16,257 nucleotides of DNA from the NCBI GenBank assembly GCA_964512305.1, contig CAZEIW010000182.1:1-16257 (forward strand), written 5' to 3'. The stretch is from CAZEIW01 sp964512305. Lineage in GTDB: Bacteria > Pseudomonadota > Gammaproteobacteria > Burkholderiales > Burkholderiaceae_F. The position numbers were made by a program, and so were the translations under genes. The notes below the pieces were generated by a model. That model was not told where the DNA came from and made no database searches. It saw only the letters and a program-made list of their open reading frames with translations. Shown here piece by piece: positions 1 to 5,785 of this stretch. Position 1 is the stretch's first letter. Each line of letters begins with the position of its first letter.

Positions 1-49
1 CAGTCGTCGCGAATACCGCAAATTCACTCTCGAAAACAGCGACTCTCTC

Positions 50-77
50 TTGACTTGTTCTTACTGAGTCTTACCAT
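50..77 (+). promoter_or_regulatory. Possible sigma-70 promoter for the first small gene
   Basis: TTGACT at 50-55 matches the -35 consensus in five of six positions. TACCAT at 72-77, 16 bp downstream, matches the -10 consensus in four of six. The stretch is less GC-rich than the rest of the window, as expected of a promoter, and the 123-305 ORF starts 45 bp downstream. Called by eye only. Confidence 0.3.
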
Positions 78-122
78 TACTACCGTAGACTTCAATCAGA
101 AGTTCAACGCGGAGGGCAGTGA

Positions 123-305
123 GTGAACTCGTCGTCCACACAACCCACGAACAGGTCCGCAGCCAGCTGGGCGGGCTTGCGCGCTTGCGGCCGCAATTCC
201 GGGGCCGTGATGTGTGCGTTCGTCGGTGTCGGCGGCGAAGGAATCGTGCTGCGCAACAACGATTCCTGGACGTTCCGCGATCCGGTCGGAGGGCCAGGCG
301 GCTAG
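123..305 (+). CDS. Small hypothetical protein (60 aa)
   Basis: I do not recognise this 60-residue ORF. The GTG start at 123 is chosen because GGAGG at 111-115 lies 7 nt upstream. Third codon positions are mostly G or C, as in coding DNA of this genome. The N-terminal third is Ser/Thr/Asn-rich, the middle has two cysteines (about residues 22 and 32), and the C-terminal half is Gly-rich (GVGGEG, then GGPGG at the end). There is no clear membrane segment. A strong intrinsic terminator starts 28 bp after the stop and a possible promoter lies upstream, so it looks like a single-gene transcription unit. A non-coding RNA spanning about 80-371 is an alternative. Confidence 0.4.
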   Translation: MNSSSTQPTNRSAASWAGLRACGRNSGAVMCAFVGVGGEGIVLRNNDSWTFRDPVGGPGG

Positions 306-332
306 CCAGTCCCCCAGACCCTCAGGCTCAAG

Positions 333-371
333 AGCCCGGATCGCGCAAGTCGCCTCCGGGCTTTTTGTTTT
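333..371 (+). terminator. Rho-independent terminator
   Basis: AGCCCGGA (333-340) pairs perfectly with TCCGGGCT (355-362) across a 14-nt loop, and is followed by TTTTGTTTT (363-371). The 8-bp GC-rich stem plus U-tract is a textbook intrinsic terminator for the unit containing the 123-305 ORF. Confidence 0.85.
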
Positions 372-375
372 GGGG

Positions 376-396
376 CGCGTTCCACGTCGGGACGCG
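376..396 (+). other. Stem-loop in the leader of the second small gene
   Basis: CGCGTTCC (376-383) can pair with GGGACGCG (389-396) around a 5-nt loop, giving eight pairs including one G-U. It has no U-tract, so it is not a terminator. It lies between the upstream terminator and the ribosome site of the 429 gene, so it could be a leader structure or a protein-binding site. Confidence 0.3.
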
Positions 397-428
397 TGGT
401 GTTCGAAGTGTTCTAAATGGAGGAAACC

Positions 429-665
429 ATGAGCTTCTACGATGGTCTGTCGCGGTTCCTTTGCGCGTTCGCAGCGACCCTGGCCGCGATCGTCTCGCTC
501 GGCAGCGTCCTGGCGTTGTTCGCCAGCGCCGCTTTGCGCGAAGACTCGTACCTGGCGTCGCTCGCACGCCCCGGCGTGGCAGCAGGCCATGCCGAGGACG
601 TTCGGAAGGCGGCCGAAGTCGCCGTCCCGAAGCGCGATCGCGCGCGCGCGCCGCCGGCAAGCTAG
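429..665 (+). CDS. Small single-pass membrane protein (78 aa), hypothetical
   Basis: I do not recognise the family. The ATG at 429 is preferred over the in-frame ATG at 417 because GGAGGA (419-424) lies just upstream of it and overlaps the 417 start. Residues about 9-34 form a hydrophobic helix rich in Ala, Leu and Val, which could be a membrane anchor or an uncleaved signal. The remaining C-terminal part is charged (EDVRKAAEVAVPKRDRAR). It has its own terminator 20 bp after the stop, so it seems to be transcribed separately from the NRAMP cluster. Confidence 0.5.
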   Translation: MSFYDGLSRFLCAFAATLAAIVSLGSVLALFASAALREDSYLASLARPGVAAGHAEDVRKAAEVAVPKRDRARAPPAS

Positions 666-685
666 CCGGCGCGCGGCCGCGGCCT

Positions 686-738
686 GGGGCGGCAACCGGA
701 GCGGATACATTCCGCGAAGGTCGCCGCCCCATTTTTTT
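686..738 (+). terminator. Rho-independent terminator with nested stem
   Basis: GGGGCGGC (686-693) pairs perfectly with GCCGCCCC (723-730). Inside it GCGGA (701-705) pairs with TCCGC (711-715) around TACAT, and ACC (695-697) can pair with GGT (719-721). A run of seven T follows at 732-738. It closes the small membrane-protein gene and isolates the downstream metal-transport cluster. Confidence 0.85.
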
Positions 739-786
739 CTCTGCGATCGCCGGCTCTGGCCCCGGCGCGTTGCAGCGCACCAGCAC

Positions 787-841
787 CGGAGCCCTTCGGG
801 GGAGTTCCGCGGCGACGCTCGTCCGGGAGACAAGGGGCTTC
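787..841 (+). promoter_or_regulatory. Possible structured leader upstream of the NRAMP-like gene
   Basis: AGCCCTT (790-796) can pair with AAGGGGCT (832-839) with one bulged G. The enclosed segment begins GGGGGAGT (798-805) and ends GGGAGAC (825-831). The GGGGAGT and GAGAC elements next to a closing stem partly resemble the manganese-sensing yybP-ykoY riboswitch, a class often found upstream of TerC and other Mn transport genes. The enclosed segment is much shorter than in known members and the GAGACC element is incomplete. Treat it as a weak lead. Confidence 0.2.
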
Positions 842-872
842 GGGATACACTTATCGGTTTGTTTCGTCCCCG

Positions 873-2141
873 ATGAACGACCACGAGACCGCCGGCAGCC
901 GCGGACTGCGCATGGCACCGATTCCGCGCGACTGGCGTCGGCTCCTCGTCGCCATCGGGCCGGGGCTGGTCGTGATGCTGGCCGATACCGAGGCGGGCAG
1001 CGTGATCGCCGCATCGCAGAGCGGCGCGATCTGGGGCTACCGGATGCTCGTGCTGCAGTTCCTGCTGGTGCCGGTGCTCTTTCTGGCGCAGGACCTGGCG
1101 CTGCGGCTGGGCGTCACCACCGGCAAAGGCATGGGCGCGCTGATCCAGCTCCGCCTCGGCCGCGGATGGGCGCGCCTGGCGGCCGCGATGCTCGTGGTGA
1201 GCTGCCTGGGGGCGCTGCTGACCCAGATGAGCGGGCTCGCCGGTGTCGGGCAGCTGTTCGGCGTGCCGGCCTGGGCCACGATCGCGGTGGCCGTAGCGGG
1301 CATCTTCGCGATGGTGTGTACCGGTTCGTATCATGCGGTCGAGCGGATCGCGCTGGTCCTCGGCGCCGCCGAACTGGCGTTCCTGGTGGTTGCCTGGCGT
1401 GCGCATCCCGACACAAGCCGCATCGTCTCCCAGCTTGCGCAGCAGCCGCTGCGCGACAGCGGCTACCTGTACCTCGTGGCGGCCAACCTCGGGACCTGCG
1501 TGATGCCCTGGATGATCTTCTACCATCAGTCGGCGGTGATCGAAAAAGGCCTGACGCTGGCCGACCTCAAGCTCGCCCGCTTCGACACCCTGTTGGGCGC
1601 GATCGTGTGCCAGACCGTCACCGCGGCGGTGTTGGTCGCCGCCGCGGCGACGCTCGGCGCGCAGGGTCGCGGCGACGCGCTGCACAGCGTGTCGCAGATC
1701 GCCGGCGCCTTCGGCGCGGTGCTGGGCAAGACGACCGGCGAAGTCGTCTTCGCCGTCGGGCTCTCCGGAGGCGCGCTCGTTGCCACGATCGTCGTGTGCC
1801 TGGCCGCGGCCCGCGTGCTCGGCGAGGTGACCGGCTTCGACCATTCGCTCGAACTGCACCCCTTCGACGCGCCCTGGTTCTATGGATCCTTCGGCGTGAT
1901 CCTGGTCGCGGGCGGGGCACTGGTCGCCTCCGGAATCGACCTCGTGCGCCTGTCGATCGGCGCCGGCGTCGTCAATGCGGTGCTGCTGCCCCTCGTGCTG
2001 CTGTTCCTCTGGCGGCTTGCGCGCAAGGCGCCGCCGCCGGCGCTGCGGCTGCGGGGTGCCGCGGCGGTCGCCGAGGGGGCGGTCTTCGTGGCGAGCGCGG
2101 GCCTGGGCCTGTATGCGGCGGTAGTGGGCGTTTTGGGGTAA
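873..2141 (+). CDS. NRAMP/SLC11-family transporter with non-canonical metal site
   Basis: This 422-residue, highly hydrophobic protein has about 11 predicted membrane helices and fits the NRAMP family, proton-coupled importers of Mn, Fe or related divalent ions at the inner membrane. The first helix keeps the Gly-Pro start (residues 29-30). The usual metal-binding DPGN is replaced by Glu-Ala-Gly-Ser (residues 40-43), preceded by Asp38. In the sixth helix the conserved Met-Pro-His reads Met-Pro-Trp (residues 211-213), followed by IFYHQSA. Substrate cannot be inferred from canonical members. No clear ribosome site precedes the ATG at 873; an in-frame ATG at 912 (MAPIPRDW) is an alternative that keeps all helices. 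It is followed after 37 bp by a TerC-family gene on the same strand and is probably co-transcribed with it. Confidence 0.8.
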   Translation: MNDHETAGSRGLRMAPIPRDWRRLLVAIGPGLVVMLADTEAGSVIAASQSGAIWGYRMLVLQFLLVPVLFLAQDLALRLGVTTGKGMGALIQLRLGRGWARLAAAMLVVSCLGALLTQMSGLAGVGQLFGVPAWATIAVAVAGIFAMVCTGSYHAVERIALVLGAAELAFLVVAWRAHPDTSRIVSQLAQQPLRDSGYLYLVAANLGTCVMPWMIFYHQSAVIEKGLTLADLKLARFDTLLGAIVCQTVTAAVLVAAAATLGAQGRGDALHSVSQIAGAFGAVLGKTTGEVVFAVGLSGGALVATIVVCLAAARVLGEVTGFDHSLELHPFDAPWFYGSFGVILVAGGALVASGIDLVRLSIGAGVVNAVLLPLVLLFLWRLARKAPPPALRLRGAAAVAEGAVFVASAGLGLYAAVVGVLG

Positions 2142-2178
2142 AAGGCAGGACATCGCCAGGGCATCGCGGAAAGCAAGC

Positions 2179-3219
2179 GTGGAATACGGCGGCAGTCTCG
2201 AATTCGGACCGGTCCTCCAGGTCTGCCTGATCGACCTGTTCCTGAGCGGCGACAACGCGATCGTCATCGCGCTGGCCTGCCGGACCCTGCCCGATGACGT
2301 GCGTCGCAAGGCGATCTTGCTCGGCACCGTGGCCGCGATCGTGTTCCGCGTGCTGCTGACCTCCGTCGCGACCCTGGTGCTGAAGATGCCGCTGCTGAAG
2401 CTCGTCGGCGCGGCGGCGCTGCTCGCGATCGCGATCCGCCTGCTGTCGGGCAGGCACCACTCCGCCGCTGAAGACGCGCGGGAAGGACACACGCTGTGGA
2501 GCGCGATCGGCGTGATCGTTCTGGCCGACACGGTGATGAGCTTCGACAACGTGGTCGCGGTCGCGGCCGCCGCCGAAGGCAGCCTCAAATACCTGCTCCT
2601 GGGCTTGCTGATCAGCATCCCGATCCTGATCTTCGGCAGCCTCTGGATCATCCGCATCCTGAACCGCAATCCGGTGCTGATCCTGGCTGGGGGCGCCCTG
2701 CTGGGATGGGTAGCGGGCAACACGGCGATCTCCGATCCCCTCGTCGCCGGCTGGATCGAAAACCAGTCCTTCGGGCTCGCGGCCGCGGCTCCCCTGCTGG
2801 GCGCGATCTACGTGCTCCTGCAAAGCCGGCTGATCCGCGGTGGGAAGTTCGAGCCGGGCTCCCGCGGCGGCGAGCCGCGATCGACGTTTCGGGCCGCGGG
2901 CCTGGGCGCCGCTCCCATCGGCGAGGCCGGGATCGCGGCGGCGATCGCACACCCTCGGTCCCTGACCGGGCCGCCGCATCTGGCGGTCGCCGCGAACGCA
3001 GGCGCGGCGGTCGCCCAGGACGCCGCCTGGGCGGAGGAGGCGGCGGCTCCGGTGCCGGCGCCAGAGAGCCCGGCGCAACCCGCCGCGGACGCGCCGGAGG
3101 CGGGCGACGCTCCGCTCGGCCGGATGGAACTCGCAGTCCTGATCGGTATTCTCGGATCGATGGGCGCGGCCATGATCGTCGTGCTGTTCTACTTCGCATG
3201 GTCGATCAAACCGCACTGA
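2179..3219 (+). CDS. TerC-family integral membrane protein with C-terminal extension
   Basis: The first 220 residues or so are a TerC/YjbE-type membrane protein. The two family repeats are visible: LSGDNAIVIALA with Gly24-Asp25-Asn26, and LADTVMSFDNVVAVA with Asp117 and Phe122-Asp123-Asn124. The acidic and Asn residues are thought to line the ion path. Characterised relatives act in Mn export or in metalation of exported enzymes. The protein is 346 residues, longer than typical YjbE-like members (about 220-260). It adds an Ala/Pro/Gly/Glu-rich, probably disordered linker (about 222-315) and a final hydrophobic helix (about 317-341) ending WSIKPH. The start is a GTG with only a weak ribosome site. 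It lies 37 bp after the NRAMP-like gene and 28 bp before the HflK-like gene, so all are probably one transcript. Confidence 0.8.
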   Translation: MEYGGSLEFGPVLQVCLIDLFLSGDNAIVIALACRTLPDDVRRKAILLGTVAAIVFRVLLTSVATLVLKMPLLKLVGAAALLAIAIRLLSGRHHSAAEDAREGHTLWSAIGVIVLADTVMSFDNVVAVAAAAEGSLKYLLLGLLISIPILIFGSLWIIRILNRNPVLILAGGALLGWVAGNTAISDPLVAGWIENQSFGLAAAAPLLGAIYVLLQSRLIRGGKFEPGSRGGEPRSTFRAAGLGAAPIGEAGIAAAIAHPRSLTGPPHLAVAANAGAAVAQDAAWAEEAAAPVPAPESPAQPAADAPEAGDAPLGRMELAVLIGILGSMGAAMIVVLFYFAWSIKPH

Positions 3220-3247
3220 TCCGCTCCCGCAACGAGGAAACGGCAGC

Positions 3248-4354
3248 ATGTACCAGAAGATTCCGCCCGAAGCTGAACAGGCCGCGATCGCGTCGACGCG
3301 CATCCTCGCGCTGATCGACCGGACCGTCGAGGCGTTCTCCGTCACGCTCGGCGCGCTCGGCCTCAAGGGCAGGGGATGGACCGTGTTCGGGGCGATGGTG
3401 GTGGTCGGATGGCTGCTCTCCGGGATCTACAAGGTGCAGCCCGACGAGCAGGGTGTCGTGCTGCGGTTCGGGAGATGGATCGACACCCAGGAGCCCGGCC
3501 TGCACTACCATTTCCCGTTTCCGGTCGACCGCGTCCTGTTTCCCAAGGTGACCCAGGTCAACCAGCTGCAGATCAACGGCCAGACCGAGCAGGCTCCCGG
3601 AGGCGGCCCGATCGTCAGCGTGCAGCAGTCGACGGCGCCGATCCGCGGCGAGCGCGCTGCGCAGATGGTCACCGGCGACGAGAACATCGTGGTCGCCGAG
3701 TACGTCGTGTTCTGGCGCATCAAGGACGCCGGCCAGTACCTGTTCAACGTCCTCGATCCGGAGGGGGCGCTCAGGATGGCCGCCGAGGGGGCGATGCACG
3801 CGGTGATCGGGCGCAATCCGATCCAGGCGGCGCTCTCCGACAAGCGGCAGGAGATCGCCGAGCAGGCCCGGGAGACGCTGCAGCGGATCCTGGATGCCTA
3901 CAAGTGCGGGATCCTGATCACCCAGGTCCAACTGCAGCGGGTCGATCCGCCGTCGGCCGTGATCGACGCCTTCAACGACGTGCAGCGGGCACGCGCCGAC
4001 CAGGAGCGCGCCCGCAACGAAGCCGAGGCCTACGCCAACGACATCCTCCCGCGCGCCCGCGGCGAGGCCGACCGCATCAACCAGGAGGCGCAGGCGTACA
4101 AGGCCCAGGTCGTCAACCTCGCGCGCGGCGAGATCCAGAGCTTCGAGTCGGTCTACGAGACGTATCGCCAGGCCAAGGACGTGACCGCGTGGCGCCTGTA
4201 CCTGGACAGCATGGATCAGCTGCTGAAGAAATCGAGCAAGGTGATCGTCGATTCCTCGGGCAAGGGGATGGCCGGGGTCGTCCCCTACCTGCCCCTCTCC
4301 GAGGGCAAGGAGAAGGCCGCACCGCCGGCGCCGGCGCAGGGAGGCGCACGATGA
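3248..4354 (+). CDS. hflK: HflK-like SPFH-domain membrane protein
   Basis: A 368-residue SPFH/prohibitin-family protein. After a short cytoplasmic N-terminus, one membrane helix spans about residues 44-62. It is followed by the HflK-type start of the SPFH domain (KVQPDEQGVVLRFGRW) and GLHYHFPFPVD, then a helical coiled-coil region (about 245-300) with repeated RARxxxxRxxxEA-type charge patterns. HflK and HflC form a large periplasm-facing cage that surrounds and modulates the FtsH protease. This copy lacks the Gly-rich N-terminal region of E. coli HflK and carries a Gly/Gln/Pro-containing insertion of about 25 residues (about 112-138) before the DENIVVAEYVVFWRI strand. It may therefore be a second HflK paralogue rather than the hfq-hflX-linked one. 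GAGG at 3234-3237 supports the ATG. Confidence 0.8.
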   Translation: MYQKIPPEAEQAAIASTRILALIDRTVEAFSVTLGALGLKGRGWTVFGAMVVVGWLLSGIYKVQPDEQGVVLRFGRWIDTQEPGLHYHFPFPVDRVLFPKVTQVNQLQINGQTEQAPGGGPIVSVQQSTAPIRGERAAQMVTGDENIVVAEYVVFWRIKDAGQYLFNVLDPEGALRMAAEGAMHAVIGRNPIQAALSDKRQEIAEQARETLQRILDAYKCGILITQVQLQRVDPPSAVIDAFNDVQRARADQERARNEAEAYANDILPRARGEADRINQEAQAYKAQVVNLARGEIQSFESVYETYRQAKDVTAWRLYLDSMDQLLKKSSKVIVDSSGKGMAGVVPYLPLSEGKEKAAPPAPAQGGAR

Positions 4355-5226
4355 CCCGCAGCCAGGTGCTGGTCGCCGCCGCCATCGGCGTGCTGCTGCT
4401 GCTGTTCGGTTCCCTGTACACGGTCGTGCAGACCGAGCAGGCGCTGGTGGTGCGTCTCGGCAAGCCGGTGTCGGCGGTGAGCGACCCCGGGCTGCATCTC
4501 AAGATGCCGCTGATCGACACGGTGATCGGGTACGACACGCGCCTGTTGCCGCTCGAGCCGCCCATCGAACAGATCATCCTCGGCGACCAGAAGCGGATCG
4601 AGGTCGAGGTCTACGCCCGGTTCCGAATCGCCGAGCCGCTGCTGTTCTACCAGGCCGTGCGCACGCTCGAGCAGGGCCGCTCGCAGCTGATGCAGATCGT
4701 GAGCTCGTCGCTGCGGCGCGAGCTCGGCCAGGTGACGCTGACGACCCTGCTGTCGGAGCAGCGCGACCGGATCACCGACCTCGTGCTGGGCGAGGTGCAG
4801 TCGAGGTCCAAGGCCCTGGGCATCGCGGTCGTCGACGTGCGGATCCGCCGCGCCGACCTGCCGCCCGAGACCAGCCAGGCCATCTACGACCGGATGAAAT
4901 CCGAACGGCAACGGCAGGCCAAGGAGCTGCGCGCGCAGGGATTCGAGTGGGCGCAGCAGATCCAGGCGCGCGCGGACCGCGAGCGCACCGTCACCCTGTC
5001 CGAGGCCCAGCAGCAGGCGCTCACGATCCGCGGCCAGGGAGATGCCGAGGCCAACCGCCTGTTCGCCACCGCCTTCGGCAAGGACCCGCGCTTCTTCGAG
5101 TTCTACCGGGCGATGCAGACCTACCGCCAGGCGCTCGCGGACTCGAACCCGACGCTCGTGCTGTCGCCGAACAGCGAGCTGCTCAAGTACTTCAATGCGG
5201 GCGCGGCGCGCAACGTCTCGCCCTGA
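4351..5226 (+). CDS. hflC: HflC-like SPFH-domain membrane protein
   Basis: A 291-residue partner of the preceding HflK-like protein. Its ATG overlaps the hflK stop by 4 bp (ATGA) and GGGAGG at 4339-4344 gives a good ribosome site, so translation is probably coupled. One N-terminal membrane helix (about 5-24) precedes the SPFH domain (VVQTEQALVVRLGKP, then PGLHLKMPLIDTV). A long charged helix (about 185-230) follows, then the HflC-type end: GDAEANRLFATAFGKDP, FFEFYRAMQTYRQAL and LVLSPNSELLKYF. It is somewhat shorter than E. coli HflC (334 aa). It is the last gene of the cluster, and I see no obvious terminator directly after it. Confidence 0.85.
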   Translation: MTRSQVLVAAAIGVLLLLFGSLYTVVQTEQALVVRLGKPVSAVSDPGLHLKMPLIDTVIGYDTRLLPLEPPIEQIILGDQKRIEVEVYARFRIAEPLLFYQAVRTLEQGRSQLMQIVSSSLRRELGQVTLTTLLSEQRDRITDLVLGEVQSRSKALGIAVVDVRIRRADLPPETSQAIYDRMKSERQRQAKELRAQGFEWAQQIQARADRERTVTLSEAQQQALTIRGQGDAEANRLFATAFGKDPRFFEFYRAMQTYRQALADSNPTLVLSPNSELLKYFNAGAARNVSP

Positions 5227-5238
5227 GCGGACGACCGG

Positions 5239-5391
5239 CTAGTCGCGATGGATGCCGACCAGCAGCGCATAGGCGCCGGGATACGGCTGCCTTTGAGCGC
5301 TGCGGCCACGTCGAGCGGCGGCGCGCGCCCAGATGGCGATCGTCGCCTTGAGCCCCGCCAGGCTCAGCTTGCGGTGGATGTTGAAGGTCAT
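5239..5391 (-). CDS. Possible small ORF (50 aa), hypothetical
   Basis: On the minus strand a 50-codon ORF starts with ATG at 5391 and ends with TAG at 5239-5241, converging on hflC with a 12-bp gap. A strong GGAGGT lies 8 nt upstream of the ATG, and most third positions are G or C. The product is basic (MTFNIHRKLS at the start, several Arg in the middle, GIHRD at the end) with one short hydrophobic patch. I recognise no family. The ribosome site overlaps one of two 9-bp direct repeats (see 5394-5416). Confidence 0.4.
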   Translation of the reverse strand: MTFNIHRKLSLAGLKATIAIWARAAARRGRSAQRQPYPGAYALLVGIHRD

Positions 5392-5393
5392 TT

Positions 5394-5416
5394 TTCGGTA
5401 CCTCCGATTCGGTACC
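5394..5416. repeat. Two 9-bp direct repeats TTCGGTACC
   Basis: TTCGGTACC occurs at 5394-5402 and again at 5408-5416, with a period of 14 bp. Each contains the palindrome GGTACC. Read on the minus strand, the copy nearer the small ORF (5394-5402) abuts the ATG at 5391 and overlaps its ribosome site. Confidence 0.5.
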
Positions 5417-5697
5417 GGCGGCGCGGCGGCCGTCGGTTTATCGCCCGGCGCACAAGCGCCCGAGCGGCGTTACGGAACAGGGAGGTGGCCGGCTCTCGCC
5501 ACGACGGCGAGGAAACTGCGGTGAATTGACTTGCCTGACGCACCATCCGCTTCTGCAGCGGGATGGCGGTGAGAAAATGGACTCGTGCCGCGGATCCCGC
5601 TGTTACTTCGACGATCGACGAGGGTAGGAATCCATGGGGTGAACCCGTCTGTTGACACGGCAACGATGATGACGACGCATAGCAGCAAAGTCAAGAA

Positions 5698-5715
5698 CGA
5701 ATTGTCGACGAATTG
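5698..5715. promoter_or_regulatory. Possible operator: CGAATTG repeated one helical turn apart
   Basis: CGAATTG at 5698-5704 and 5709-5715 are exact direct repeats with an 11-bp period, flanking the core GTCGAC. The spacing puts both on the same DNA face about 70-90 bp before the EamA start. No regulator is identified. Confidence 0.2.
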
Positions 5716-5785
5716 AGACCGTGGTCGGAAGATCCGCCTGCCCGCATACCGGCGTCACGGCCGTCCGGATGAGAGCCCTTCCCGC

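Larger units (their letters stand above)
5392..5785. other. Gene-poor stretch between the small ORF and the EamA gene
   Basis: About 390 bp without a convincing gene. It contains a direct repeat of TTCGGTACC at 5394-5402 and 5408-5416, a TTGACA hexamer at 5652-5657 without a well-placed -10, and two CGAATTG heptamers 11 bp apart at 5698-5704 and 5709-5715. Local base composition near 5560-5720 is less GC-rich than the genes, as expected of regulatory DNA. ORFs here on both strands lack ribosome sites or coding-like codon use. Confidence 0.5.

Noticed and set aside
96..2723. Very long minus-strand open frame opposite the NRAMP and TerC genes
   Set aside because: Its product is Arg/His/Gln/Ala-rich low-complexity sequence, typical of a shadow frame in GC-rich DNA. 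The plus-strand genes have clear family motifs.
5248..5529. Plus-strand ORF after hflC
   Set aside because: Arg-rich product without a family motif, and no convincing ribosome site. The opposite-strand 50-codon ORF has better signals.
5652..5657. Perfect -35 hexamer TTGACA upstream of the EamA gene
   Set aside because: No acceptable -10 hexamer at 16-18 bp; the nearest (CATAGC) is about 20 bp away. Not called as a promoter.
5470..5694. Minus-strand ORF with a hydrophobic start (MTLLLCVVIIVAVSTDGF)
   Set aside because: No ribosome site, and the rest lacks coding-like composition. The hydrophobic run is short and probably chance.
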